Shown: positions 45,833 through 55,167 of the stretch, in pieces
How positions within the stretch are numbered: the first letter of the stretch is position 1
How the letters are laid out: each line of letters begins with the position of its first letter
Assembly: GCA_012960505.1 (NCBI GenBank)
Contig: DUBC01000007.1
Span: 1-64,000 of the forward strand
Origin: Verrucomicrobiales bacterium
GTDB taxonomy: Bacteria > Verrucomicrobiota > Verrucomicrobiia > Verrucomicrobiales > DEV007
Length of the DNA: 64,000 nucleotides
Direction of reading: 5' to 3'
Notes under the pieces: model-generated
Seen by the model: the letters and a program-made list of their open reading frames with translations, nothing else
What the model was told of the DNA's origin: nothing
Database searches by the model: none
Position numbers and translations under genes: made by a program

Positions 45833-46873
45833 TTAATTTATTTCGGAGTCTGGTCTAAGAATAACTTTAAGCATGTCTTCCTTCCCATCATAGAGTCGCT
45901 TAAACCATTTTGACCCTTCAGATAGTGGGGCTATCGCGGTGATCATTTCGCTTACTTTTATTGAGCCATTTGCAATTAATTCAAGTGACTCAGAGTATTC
46001 ACATTCCGATGCGCAGGATCCGTAAATGGTGAGTTCACGCGTAACTACTGATTGTAGAGGAAATTCTGTTTTGTTTTGTATGTTTCCAATGATGCCAATG
46101 CTGCCACCCTTACGAACACTTTCAATGGCAAGATTAAGGGTAGGGGACATTCCGACTACTTCCATAGCTATGTCGGCTCCGCCGCGTGTCAGTGCGTTTA
46201 TTTCCTTTAGAGCATTCTCATCACTGATTATTCCATGGTCGGCTCCGACACTAATTGCAGTTTTAATTTTTTGAGGATCAATGTCCACGGCAATTATTTT
46301 AGTAGCGCCTCTAATTCTTAGGGCTTGAATCACTAGTAAGCCAATCATTCCTGAGCCTATAACAATTGCAGTGTCACCATCCTTGACTGGGGTTCGATTT
46401 ACTCCGTGAAGAGCAATGGATACTGGTTCTACAAATGCTGCCTCCTCAAAGGATAACTTATCCGGAATCTTATAAAGGATTCTCTCTGGTACGGAGACAT
46501 ATTCTGCAAATGCGCCGTGCTGACGATATTCGCCCGGAGATACACCTAGTACTTTTCGATCTTCACAAAGATTAACTTTGCCTGCATCGCAATATTTACA
46601 TGAGCCACAGTAAATAGTTGAATCAAAGGTGACTCTGTCTCCTTTGTTCCAATCCGTCACTTCTGAACCAATAGAAGAAATAGTTCCCGCTGCTTCATGA
46701 CCCATTATTATTGGAGGGATTCTTCGACCCGTGCTTCCGTCCATTCCGTGAATATCGCTCCCACAAATTCCGCATGCATTTACACGAATAAGCACATCAG
46801 TGTTTCCATATTCAGGATCAGGGGCGTCCCCGTAACTTAGTTGGTTGTAGGCCTCTAGTGTCAGTGCTTTCAT
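45833..46873 (-). CDS. Zinc-dependent medium-chain alcohol dehydrogenase
   Basis: The 346-residue enzyme is a zinc MDR. Catalytic zinc site: 'NACGICGSDIHGMDG' near 31-45 and 'GHEAAGTISSIGSE'. Structural zinc site: the four cysteines in 'YCGSCKYCDAGKVNLCED'. NAD(P) fold: 'AIVIGSGMIGLLVIQALRIR'. It resembles sorbitol, galactitol-1-phosphate and threonine dehydrogenases, which oxidise polyols or sugars. With the SDR gene downstream and the sulfatase and aldo/keto reductase genes nearby, a role in breakdown of an unusual sugar is likely; the substrate is open. Confidence 0.88.
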   Translation of the reverse strand: MKALTLEAYNQLSYGDAPDPEYGNTDVLIRVNACGICGSDIHGMDGSTGRRIPPIIMGHEAAGTISSIGSEVTDWNKGDRVTFDSTIYCGSCKYCDAGKVNLCEDRKVLGVSPGEYRQHGAFAEYVSVPERILYKIPDKLSFEEAAFVEPVSIALHGVNRTPVKDGDTAIVIGSGMIGLLVIQALRIRGATKIIAVDIDPQKIKTAISVGADHGIISDENALKEINALTRGGADIAMEVVGMSPTLNLAIESVRKGGSIGIIGNIQNKTEFPLQSVVTRELTIYGSCASECEYSESLELIANGSIKVSEMITAIAPLSEGSKWFKRLYDGKEDMLKVILRPDSEIN

Positions 46874-46971
46874 GAGAAATTAAATCTATAATCAACATGT
46901 CCAGTAATAGCCATGTAAATATGCTGATTTTGTAATAGGATACTGATTTGAACTAGTGTTACTTTTTTAAT

Positions 46972-48399
46972 ATGGAAAAACGTTCATTTCTTCTTACTGT
47001 CTTTTGTTTTCTAATTCCTTTTTCATTTATAGGAGCTGTAGAAAATAGGCCAAATATCATTTTAATCTTTTGTGATGATTTAGGTTATGGGGACATTGGA
47101 GCATTTGGTTCAAAGACACACGCTACACCCATGCTAGATCAAATGGCTAAAGAGGGAATGTGTCTCACTGACTTTTATTCTACTTGCTCTGTTTGTACTC
47201 CTTCTCGCTCCAGTCTAATGACTGGTTGTTATCCTCGTCGGGTCAATATGCATGTGGATGAGAAGAATTTATGTGTGCTGTTTCCTGCAGCTCGCAAGGG
47301 TCTTAACCCTAATGAAATAACCATAGCCGAAATCTTCCAAAAAGAAGGTTACCGAACTATGTGCATTGGGAAGTGGCATCTTGGTGATCATCCGGATTTC
47401 ATGCCTACTAACCAAGGGTTTGATTCATATTTTGGTATTCCATACAGCAATGATATGAATCGTAAGAATGTCCCATTGCCTCTAGTTCGCGACCTCACAG
47501 TAATTAAGGATAGTGTTCAGCGCGATGATACCATTACGGAGCAATACACTAAGGAAGCCGTTAAGTTCATAAAGGATGCCAGTAAAAAACCATTCTTTCT
47601 TTATCTACCACATACGGCTGTACATTTACCTTTAGTGCCAGGGAAAAGATTTAAAAATAGTAGTAAAGATGGTGCTTACGGTGATTGGGTGCAGGAAATT
47701 GATTGGTCAATGGGTGAACTGTTAAAGGCGGTAAAATCTGAAGGCATCGATGAGAATACTTTAATTTTATTCACCTCTGATAATGGGTCAGCAAGAGAAA
47801 AACAGGGTAGTAATTTACCTTTGCGCGGACGTAAGGGACGAACTGATGAGGGAGGTATGCGTGTCCCATGTGTCGTTCGCTGGCCTGGAAAAATACCTGC
47901 TGGAACTAGTAGTAATTTAATTACGAGCACCATCGATTTGTTGCCAACATTTGCTGCAATTAGCGGAGGTAAAACACCTAATGATCGCACCATTGATGGT
48001 GTGAATATTTGGTCAGTTTTGAGTGGAAAGTCAAAGACTAATGTGCGCGAAGCATTCTTTTATTACCAGATGGACCAATTGCAGGCCGTCCGTTCAGGTG
48101 ATTGGAAACTTTTTGTTGAAATGAATTCAAAGAAACGGAATTGGGGTAAGCCTGAAGGAAAAAGAGAGATGGCTCTGTACAACTTGGCTGAAGATATTCA
48201 TGAAGACAATAACGTCGCTGATGATAATCCAAAAGTAGTTAAGGATTTACTAGGATGGGCTCGTGTAGCACGCAAAGAGCTTGGTGACGTCGGACTTCAA
48301 GGTAAGGGGCAGCGTAAGGCAGGGTGGGTAGAAAAGGCTTCTCCCAGACTTCTCAAAGGGAATCCAGTGACGAGCGGGAACAAACAGATCAAAAAATGA
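46972..48399 (+). CDS. Secreted sulfatase (arylsulfatase A type)
   Basis: The 475-residue protein has a signal peptide (first 23 residues, cut near GAVE). It is a formylglycine-dependent sulfatase: metal-binding 'LIFCDDLGYGDIGAFG' near 31-46; the modification motif CTPSR with Cys75 in 'CSVCTPSRSSLMTG'; 'IGKWHLGDHP' near 132; 'FFLYLPHTAVHLPL'; and 'TLILFTSDNGS' near 262. The substrate is probably a sulfated polysaccharide, as for many marine Verrucomicrobia. An anaerobic or FGE-type maturase is needed but not present in the window. The divergent zinc dehydrogenase and the next aldo/keto reductase may act on the released sugar. Confidence 0.92.
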   Translation: MEKRSFLLTVFCFLIPFSFIGAVENRPNIILIFCDDLGYGDIGAFGSKTHATPMLDQMAKEGMCLTDFYSTCSVCTPSRSSLMTGCYPRRVNMHVDEKNLCVLFPAARKGLNPNEITIAEIFQKEGYRTMCIGKWHLGDHPDFMPTNQGFDSYFGIPYSNDMNRKNVPLPLVRDLTVIKDSVQRDDTITEQYTKEAVKFIKDASKKPFFLYLPHTAVHLPLVPGKRFKNSSKDGAYGDWVQEIDWSMGELLKAVKSEGIDENTLILFTSDNGSAREKQGSNLPLRGRKGRTDEGGMRVPCVVRWPGKIPAGTSSNLITSTIDLLPTFAAISGGKTPNDRTIDGVNIWSVLSGKSKTNVREAFFYYQMDQLQAVRSGDWKLFVEMNSKKRNWGKPEGKREMALYNLAEDIHEDNNVADDNPKVVKDLLGWARVARKELGDVGLQGKGQRKAGWVEKASPRLLKGNPVTSGNKQIKK

Positions 48400-48523
48400 A
48401 GGCTCTGATTGAACTGAACAATGCTTCAGCCTAGTTCATGTTAGGAGTTTTATTAGGAGTTTACTGTTTTCATAGGGAAAATATCTCGATTTCTGTTTGA
48501 GCGTATGGCAAAAATATATAGTT

Positions 48524-49552
48524 ATGGCTTCTAATGTATCAGATCCAGAACGTTATGATGGACGAATGCTTTATAGGCGATGCGGACAATGGGGTCTTAA
48601 ATTGCCTGCTATAACACTTGGATTTTGGCATACTTTTGGGGGAGATGATGTCACTGAATTGCAGAGAGACATTGTTTATACAGCATTCGATCAAGGTATT
48701 ACTCATTTTGACCTTGCTAATAATTATGGGCCACCTTACGGGAGCGCAGAAGTAAATGCCGGTAGAATATTGAGCGATCTTCCACGACATGAAATTGTTA
48801 TTTCAACTAAAGCTGGTTATGATATGTGGCCAGGACCATATGGGGAATGGGGTTCACGTAAGTATCTTTTAAATAGCTTAGATCAATCCCTGGAAAGACT
48901 CGGGATGCCGTATGTCGATCTTTTTTATAGTCATCGGTTTGACCCTGATACACCGATGGAAGAAACGTTGGGAGCGCTTAATTCAGCAGTGAAACAAGGT
49001 AAGGCTCTTTACGCTGGTATAAGTAGTTATAGTTCTGATCAGACTATTAAAGCTGTCAGCATTTGTAAAGAGAATGGCTGGGCGCCAATCATTATACACC
49101 AACCGAACTATTCAATGTTTAATCGGTGGATCGAAACAAATTTACTGGATACTGCTGAAAATAATGGAATTGGAATCATTGCTTTTTGTCCGCTGTACCA
49201 AGGTCTATTGACAGACAAGTATTTGGATGGAGTTCCAGGGTCTTCTAGAGCAGCAAATACACAAGGTTTGATTAGAGAAGAAGAATTAAATGAGTTGATT
49301 ATTAATTGTTTGTGTAAATTAAATGGGGTAGCAAGAGACCGTGGTCAATCATTGGCGCAAATGGCCCTGTCGTGGGTGCTTCGTGATGGCCGAGTCACTT
49401 CGGCGCTGATAGGAGCTAGCTCGGCCGAACAAATAATTGAGAATTGCAAGAGTGTTCATGCTTGCGAATTTTCATCTGAAGAAATAGAAAAAATTGATAA
49501 TCTATTATCTAAAATCAATTTGCCGCCGTCTTTATGGGCAGGAGAGGCTTAG
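48524..49552 (+). CDS. Aldo/keto reductase (YghZ/potassium-channel-beta-like)
   Basis: I choose ATG 48524; the frame is open from a TTG at 48497, which would add nine residues. The product is then 342 residues of an AKR barrel: 'ITLGFWHTFGGDD' at the start, catalytic Asp/Tyr in 'FDLANNYGPPYGSAE', Lys in 'ISTKAGYDMWPGPYGEWGSR', His in 'DLFYSHRFDP', and the NADPH-binding end 'SALIGASSAEQIIENCK'. This matches the L-glyceraldehyde 3-phosphate reductase YghZ group. It overlaps the convergent ileS gene by 4 bp. It probably follows the sulfatase in one unit (124-bp spacer). Confidence 0.9.
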   Translation: MASNVSDPERYDGRMLYRRCGQWGLKLPAITLGFWHTFGGDDVTELQRDIVYTAFDQGITHFDLANNYGPPYGSAEVNAGRILSDLPRHEIVISTKAGYDMWPGPYGEWGSRKYLLNSLDQSLERLGMPYVDLFYSHRFDPDTPMEETLGALNSAVKQGKALYAGISSYSSDQTIKAVSICKENGWAPIIIHQPNYSMFNRWIETNLLDTAENNGIGIIAFCPLYQGLLTDKYLDGVPGSSRAANTQGLIREEELNELIINCLCKLNGVARDRGQSLAQMALSWVLRDGRVTSALIGASSAEQIIENCKSVHACEFSSEEIEKIDNLLSKINLPPSLWAGEA

Positions 49553-52311
49553 TTGATTGCTTTTTCACAACGAGGGCACAAATGATTCTCATGTTGGCTC
49601 TCTAATAGACGCCAGCATCTGGGGCACTTTGGATGTGTGGACTTTACAATAGTTGCTTGTGGTCCTTCCTGATCTGTAATAATTGTAAGTGAGCTGAGCA
49701 TGAAGAATTCATTAACATCTTCAGCGCTGCCAAGTAATTCTTCTGGTGTAGTACTGCCTTCTGGTAATGAAAGTTCAACCGAAGCCTCGTAATTGGATCT
49801 GATTACTTTTTCTTGTCTTAAAGGCTCAATCGATTGTTGTATCAGGTTCCTGTAATTCAGCAATTGACCGACTTTTTCAATGGCCTTACCTGGCACGTGC
49901 TCTGGGTCAGGCTTGGGGAATAAAGCGCAATGAATGTCACCCGGTGAATGTCCAGCATGTTCCCACGCTTCGTCGGCTGTGTAGCAGAGTATTGGGGCTA
50001 GTAAATGGCATAGGTTATCAAATACTTTAGACATGCATGTTTGAGCCGAACGCCTCTTGTGAGTATTTGGAAGGTCGCAATACATCCTATCTTTAGTTAT
50101 ATCGATATAAATACTACTTAAGTCGTTGGTGCAGAAGTTGTTGATGGAGTTATATGCCTTTCTAAACTGAAATGTTTCGTACCCTTTTGTGCATTCAAGA
50201 ATCACCTGATACAAGCGTTCAAGAATCCATTGATCAATGAGTGACATTTGGTCATAAGGGATTGTGTCTTTTTTGTTATCAAAATCATGAAGATTTCCCA
50301 GAAGAATTCGCAGCGTATTACGAATTCTTCTGTATGTATCAGAAGTTTGCTTAAATAGGCCTTCCCCGAAAGGAACTTCAGTCTCCCAGTCAACACTAGC
50401 GACCCATAGGCGAAGTATATCTGCTCCAAATTTGGAAACAAAATGATCTGCTTCCATGGGTTTAACTTTTTTCTTTTTCTTTTTGTCTTTTGAATTGGCT
50501 TGATCTGATTTGGAAACTTTCTTTCCAGTATCCTGATCAACAACGAAACCATGAGTAAGAACAGATTTATATGGAGCCGTTCCTCTGGTTACCATGCTGA
50601 TCATTAAGGAACTTTGGAACCAGCCTCTGTGCTGATCTGTTGCTTCAAGGTAAAGGTCTGCTGGGGAGCTAAGTTCCGGGTGCCGATCGCATACGGCTAA
50701 ATGGCTAGAGCCAGAATCGATCCATACATCAAGCGTATCTTTGCAGCGGGACGTTCCTTTAGGAAGATCCATTTTATCAGCCCACCAACTATCATCTTGC
50801 TCGAACCATAGGTTTGAGCCTTCTTTCTCAAGAATTTCAGCAACTTGGCGAGCGAGATCACCATCAATTATAGGGTTGCCATCAACTTGATAAAAGACTG
50901 GTAATGGGACTCCCCACGTTCGTTGACGGGAGATGCACCAGTCAGGTCTTGATGCCACTGTTCCGTAAATCCTGTTTCTATTTTTATTTGGTAACCATTC
51001 TACAGTGTCAATTTCTTCGAGTGCTTCTTTACGGAATGCGTCAATAGCAATAAAAAATTGCGGGACTGCACGGAAAATAATGGGTGTCTTGGATCTCCAA
51101 CAATGAGGATAGGAATGTTCGTATTCTTCTTTGCCAAGTAGGGCCTTTTCTGAATTGAGGATGTCTATTATTGGCTCGTTGGATCTTAGTACGTGATTTC
51201 CTACAAGCTCAGGTATTCCTACTTCTTCTGTGTAATTACCGAGGTCATCGACAGGAGATAAGATGTCCAAGCCTGCTTCTTTTCCAGCTAGGTAGTCATC
51301 ACTGCCGTGCCCAGGAGCAATGTGGACTGCTCCTGTGCCGGTTTCGGTTGTGACGAAATTTGCAAATATTACTGGGGAATCTCGAGATAAGAAGGGGTGT
51401 TGGGTGATTGTATTTGAGAATTGGCTGCCTTTTATCTCACTGTGTTTTTCTGTGAGGGTGAATTTTGTAGCCGAGGAGAATTTTTCAATTAGTTCTTTTG
51501 CAATAACTAGTCGCTCAGTTACTCCTTCATCATTTTTGAATTCTCCATCAATATAAGTTAATTGCTCATGGAGAGCGATTGCCATGTTTGCAGGTAGAGT
51601 CCATGGCGTAGTGGTCCAAATGACTAGTGCTGAATCACCTGCAAGATGTCCGGACTTAATAGGAAACTTCACATAAACAGAAGTGTCAGTGACATCCTTG
51701 TATTCAACTTCTGCCTCTGCCAGAGCTGTCTGAGCCCCGAAGCTCCATTGAACCGGTTTTTTGCTGGCATAGACTAAGTCCTTATCAATGAATTTGGCGA
51801 ATGCACGAATGATGTCTGCCTCGTAAGTAGGATCTAGTGTGAGGTAAGGATTTTGCCAATCAGCTAGAACACCCAAACGTCGGAAAGAGTTTCTTTGGAT
51901 GTCTATAAAATTTCGTGCAAACGAATCGCATCTCCGCCTAATTTCTGCAGGATCCAGTCCCTGAGCTTTTTCAACTACTTTGTATTCGATGGGCAGTCCA
52001 TGACAATCCCAACCCGGGATATAAGGGGTTTCCATTCCGAACATTGATTTCGACTTAATGACTAAATCTTTGAGAAGCTTATTGAGGGCGGTTCCCATGT
52101 GCACATCTCCATTCGCAAATGGTGGGCCATCATGAAGAATGTATTTTTCGGATTCATTCTTCTTACGAGAAGTTTGAATTTTTTCGTAAAGTCCAATTTG
52201 ATCCCATTTATCTAGCCTTTGGGGTTCGCTTTCAACGAGGCCCGCACGCATTGGAAAATCGGTTTTAGGTAGATTTAAGGTATCTTTATAATTTGGTCCC
52301 GTGTCGCCCAT
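49549..52311 (-). CDS. ileS: Isoleucyl-tRNA synthetase
   Basis: The 920-residue enzyme charges tRNA-Ile. Class I motifs: the HIGH box appears as HMGT (71-74) in 'ANGDVHMGTALNK'; the KMSKS box as KVSKS (598-602). The editing domain has 'VIWTTTPWTLPANMAIA' near 230 and 'HIAPGHGSDDY' near 330. The C-terminal zinc finger is complete (CPRC then CPRC near 898-915). After KVSKS comes a lysine-rich insertion ('DQANSKDKKKKKKVKPMEAD') before 'FGADILRLW', about ten residues longer than usual. Otherwise the length is normal. Its 3' end overlaps the aldo/keto reductase by 4 bp. Confidence 0.96.
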   Translation of the reverse strand: MGDTGPNYKDTLNLPKTDFPMRAGLVESEPQRLDKWDQIGLYEKIQTSRKKNESEKYILHDGPPFANGDVHMGTALNKLLKDLVIKSKSMFGMETPYIPGWDCHGLPIEYKVVEKAQGLDPAEIRRRCDSFARNFIDIQRNSFRRLGVLADWQNPYLTLDPTYEADIIRAFAKFIDKDLVYASKKPVQWSFGAQTALAEAEVEYKDVTDTSVYVKFPIKSGHLAGDSALVIWTTTPWTLPANMAIALHEQLTYIDGEFKNDEGVTERLVIAKELIEKFSSATKFTLTEKHSEIKGSQFSNTITQHPFLSRDSPVIFANFVTTETGTGAVHIAPGHGSDDYLAGKEAGLDILSPVDDLGNYTEEVGIPELVGNHVLRSNEPIIDILNSEKALLGKEEYEHSYPHCWRSKTPIIFRAVPQFFIAIDAFRKEALEEIDTVEWLPNKNRNRIYGTVASRPDWCISRQRTWGVPLPVFYQVDGNPIIDGDLARQVAEILEKEGSNLWFEQDDSWWADKMDLPKGTSRCKDTLDVWIDSGSSHLAVCDRHPELSSPADLYLEATDQHRGWFQSSLMISMVTRGTAPYKSVLTHGFVVDQDTGKKVSKSDQANSKDKKKKKKVKPMEADHFVSKFGADILRLWVASVDWETEVPFGEGLFKQTSDTYRRIRNTLRILLGNLHDFDNKKDTIPYDQMSLIDQWILERLYQVILECTKGYETFQFRKAYNSINNFCTNDLSSIYIDITKDRMYCDLPNTHKRRSAQTCMSKVFDNLCHLLAPILCYTADEAWEHAGHSPGDIHCALFPKPDPEHVPGKAIEKVGQLLNYRNLIQQSIEPLRQEKVIRSNYEASVELSLPEGSTTPEELLGSAEDVNEFFMLSSLTIITDQEGPQATIVKSTHPKCPRCWRLLESQHENHLCPRCEKAIN

Positions 52312-52441
52312 AACGTTTTAAAGAGCGCGGACATTAGCACTGGCAAATTTATGGGTCAATGAGTTCGGAGCTATTTCCCGTTGATAGAATGCGACTGAAG
52401 GCTTAAGTTTAGGCACATAAGTAAAAAATTAAGGGTAAAAG

Positions 52442-53089
52442 ATGGATAAACTTACTAAGGGCCTTTTTGGAATCACAGTTACTGTTACTGTTATTGGTGT
52501 GGTTTGCATCATGAGTTTAGTGATGAAACTCTCTGATGAAGAGGATAAGACAGCTGGTTTGATTGGACAAATAAATCAGCAAAATGCTGCCAGGCAAGAT
52601 GACAGAGTGGGTGCTGTTGAGAAGCAGATGAAAGATGTATTGGCTCAGCAGCAAGTTGAGAATGATAAAAGAATTGCTGAACTCAGAGAAGAGATGAAGT
52701 CAGCTTCAAGCGACGCGGCAAATGACTTGAAGGCAGTTAAGGCTGAAAGAGCTCAGTTGTCTGAGACGATAGCTAAGACAATAAGGAAAAAAAAAGAATC
52801 CGAAGAGTTGACTCCTCTACAGAAGAAAATACGAGAAGCGCCAGCAATAGGTAAAGTTATTGCCGTGAAAGAAGGACTTGGCTTTGTTGTTATTAATGCA
52901 GGCTCTTCTAAGGGGATTGAAGAGGGCTCTCGTTTCAATATTAGACGAGACAAATTTATTGTAGCAGAAGTAGAGATTAATGAAGTTGTGGATGCTGATA
53001 ATTCAATTGGGAATATCGATTCAAGCAAACAGCCTCCAGGAATTAGTATTCGAAAAGGAGATGAAGTGATTGGGCATCCAATCTTTTAA
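52442..53089 (+). CDS. Membrane-anchored coiled-coil protein with C-terminal beta domain
   Basis: The 215-residue protein has one transmembrane helix (about 8-28), a long periplasmic coiled coil (about 45-125, 'QQVENDKRIAELREEMKSAS') and a small beta-rich C-terminal domain ('IGKVIAVKEGLGFVVINAGS', 'SRFNIRRDKFIVAEVEINEV'). The overall plan resembles MreC, and the last domain recalls the repeated 'VNAGSxxGIxxG' module of envelope proteins with Sm-like folds. I do not recognise a named family. A ribosome site (aaggg) lies about 9 bases before ATG. It is a likely cell-envelope scaffold. Convergent with the aminotransferase gene at 13 bp. Confidence 0.65.
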   Translation: MDKLTKGLFGITVTVTVIGVVCIMSLVMKLSDEEDKTAGLIGQINQQNAARQDDRVGAVEKQMKDVLAQQQVENDKRIAELREEMKSASSDAANDLKAVKAERAQLSETIAKTIRKKKESEELTPLQKKIREAPAIGKVIAVKEGLGFVVINAGSSKGIEEGSRFNIRRDKFIVAEVEINEVVDADNSIGNIDSSKQPPGISIRKGDEVIGHPIF

Positions 53090-53102
53090 TACAGCTTACC
53101 GA

Positions 53103-54179
53103 TCACGGTAATGTATCGGTTAGAGCATCAAGCATCGAAGCGATGCTCTCTTCTGTTTCATCGCCCATGTTTGAAATTCGGAAAGTAGTACCTTTTATTT
53201 TCCCATAACCACCATTTATTATTAACGAATGCTTTTCTTTCATTGATGCTATCCAAGACGGAACGTCGATGTTTAGATTGTTGGCTACGCAAGTGAGTGA
53301 TTTGGAGCGGTAGCCTTTTGGTGCGAAATGTTGAAAATTATTTTCCTCTACCCAATCGTGAACCATTGAATTTAGCTGCATATGCCGAGCGTATCGTTCG
53401 TCCAACCCTTCATTGAATATCTTGTTAAGCTGATGCTTGAGGCCGTATAGCAGTGAAATACAGGGTGTGCTAGGGGTCATCATTTTTTCCCAATTCTTGT
53501 GAAATTCGAGAAAGTCAAAATAGTAACCACGGTTAGGTGTGCTATTGGCGCGTTCGAGGGCTTTCTCTGAAACAGTAAACAAGGCAAGGCCCGGAGGAAG
53601 AGCTAAGGCTTTCTGGCTGCCAGTGAGAACAACATCGATTCCGTTCTCAGATGTGTTAATAGGTGCAGCAGAAAAAGATGATACGGTATCGACTACTAGT
53701 AGTACGTCCGGATATTGAGATACGACTTCAGCAATTTCATTCAATGGATTCATTACGCCCGTTGAAGTTTCATTATGGACCAATGTTACTACATCAAATT
53801 CACCTTCAGAGAGTGTTTCATCTAAACTTGAAGGTGATATAGGGGAGCCCCATTCAGCTGTGAGAGCTTCAGCTTCTATTCCGCATCGTTCTGAAACGTT
53901 AAGCCATTTATCTGAAAAGGCTCCGTTGCAGCAATTTAAAACTTTTTTTTGTGTTAAGTTTCTGACGGCGGCTTCCATTACCCCCCATGCTGATGAGGTG
54001 CTGAGATAAACCGGTCCTTCTGTTCCAAATAGAGCTTGTAGTTTTGGATGGATGTCCTCGTAAAGCTTTACAAAGTCACTTCCACGATGACCTATCATTG
54101 CAGCACCCATGGCATTGAACGTGTCATCAGATACATTGATGGGGCCGGGGTTATATAGTCTTACTGATTTTTGAGACAT
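53103..54179 (-). CDS. Class V aminotransferase (alanine-glyoxylate/serine-pyruvate type)
   Basis: The 358-residue protein is a fold-type I PLP enzyme. 'LYNPGPINVSDDTFNAMG' opens it; PLP-binding Asp164 is in 'LLVVDTVSSFSAAPI', Lys190 forms the Schiff base in 'VLTGSQKALALPPG', and 'RISNMGDETEESI' near 335 is the C-terminal arginine motif. The subgroup (with 'HRGSDFVKLYEDIHPKLQAL') includes serine-glyoxylate and alanine-glyoxylate aminotransferases and 2-aminoethylphosphonate-pyruvate transaminase; which one cannot be told from the sequence alone. It is a monocistronic unit facing the coiled-coil gene. Confidence 0.88.
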   Translation of the reverse strand: MSQKSVRLYNPGPINVSDDTFNAMGAAMIGHRGSDFVKLYEDIHPKLQALFGTEGPVYLSTSSAWGVMEAAVRNLTQKKVLNCCNGAFSDKWLNVSERCGIEAEALTAEWGSPISPSSLDETLSEGEFDVVTLVHNETSTGVMNPLNEIAEVVSQYPDVLLVVDTVSSFSAAPINTSENGIDVVLTGSQKALALPPGLALFTVSEKALERANSTPNRGYYFDFLEFHKNWEKMMTPSTPCISLLYGLKHQLNKIFNEGLDERYARHMQLNSMVHDWVEENNFQHFAPKGYRSKSLTCVANNLNIDVPSWIASMKEKHSLIINGGYGKIKGTTFRISNMGDETEESIASMLDALTDTLP

Positions 54180-54310
54180 GGATTAATGTGTATTGATACT
54201 TTTGCTGATAGATGTCGCTCATCTTTGTCTGCATGCAAGCGTCGGTTCTCGTCAATTATTGATCTTGTTTAGCTTTGTATTTCACAAGCATTGTATTCAA
54301 TCGAATAGAA

Positions 54311-54330
54311 ATTTATCAGATATGATAAAT
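54311..54330. promoter_or_regulatory. Perfect 8-4-8 inverted repeat upstream of the HTH-receiver gene
   Basis: The site reads ATTTATCAGATATGATAAAT: two perfect 8-bp half-sites around GATA. It is 135 bases before the start of the excisionase-HTH/receiver gene, in a 285-bp intergenic region with no other gene. Its symmetry suggests a dimeric regulator binding site or a stem; no T-run follows, so it is not a terminator. Function is inference. Confidence 0.4.
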
Positions 54331-54464
54331 AAGGAAGAAATATGCATTTTGGTTATTTTCCCTTGTTTGTAATCGGTTTGAATCTATAATTATTATAATT
54401 AATCATATTCATTGATATTACCCGCAATTAATATTTAAAGTAATTCTCAAAAAAGATAATCACT

Positions 54465-55034
54465 ATGGCTACAGAAGATGCACCTGAGTTAATGACAGTT
54501 AAGGAAACGGCCGAATATCTGAGGATTCCTTTGCCAACCGTTTATTATTTGGTGCAAAGAGGGCAATTGCCAGCCATTCAGATAGGTGGTCGTTGGCGCA
54601 TAAAGAGAAGTTTACTTGATTCAGAGGTATTAAAAAAAGAAGAGGGTGGTCAGCCAACGGTTTTGGTTGTTGATGATGATCCCGCCCTTCAAACACTTTT
54701 TAAACAATTTTTGAAGAAAGCAGGATTCGGAAGAATCGTTGTTGGGTCTGGCGCTGAAGCTATTTCTTATGCTGAAAAGCAGGAATTTGATTTAGTATTT
54801 CTTGATCTCAAACTACCTGATATTTCCGGTGATGAATTATATGCTAAGCTAAAGACTATTCACCCGGAGCTTCCCATAGTTATCATTACTGGTTACCCGG
54901 ACAGTGAAATTCTAAGTAAGATCTTAGCAAGCGGCCCTGTAACAGTCATTAAAAAGCCAATCGAGTTTGAGCAATTAAACAGAACGGTTAAGATTCTTGG
55001 ACATAAAGGTGCTAGTCACGAGGCAACGGCTTAA
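54465..55034 (+). CDS. Excisionase-type HTH fused to a receiver domain
   Basis: This 189-residue protein joins two domains. Residues about 8-52 are a MerR/excisionase-like HTH_17 ('LMTVKETAEYLRIPLPTVYY', 'IGGRWRIKRSLLDSEV'). Residues about 64-178 are a response-regulator receiver: acidic 'VVDDDP' (69-73), phospho-acceptor Asp114 in 'LVFLDLKLPD', Thr142 in 'IITGYPD', Lys164 in 'VIKKPIEF'. Usual regulators place the receiver first and use other DNA-binding domains, so this order is unusual. No histidine kinase is adjacent. It should bind DNA and respond to phosphorylation. An inverted repeat lies upstream and may be its own operator. Confidence 0.85.
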   Translation: MATEDAPELMTVKETAEYLRIPLPTVYYLVQRGQLPAIQIGGRWRIKRSLLDSEVLKKEEGGQPTVLVVDDDPALQTLFKQFLKKAGFGRIVVGSGAEAISYAEKQEFDLVFLDLKLPDISGDELYAKLKTIHPELPIVIITGYPDSEILSKILASGPVTVIKKPIEFEQLNRTVKILGHKGASHEATA

Positions 55035-55167
55035 AGGTAATAAGAGGTTAGTATTTGCTGTTAGCTAGTTTGTTCCAAATTTGCTAGGTCTACTTATGCA
55101 AATTTTTATCATTGTTAATTACTAAATATTTGTTTTCCGATGGAATTTGGAAATTTGCGCGGCACAT

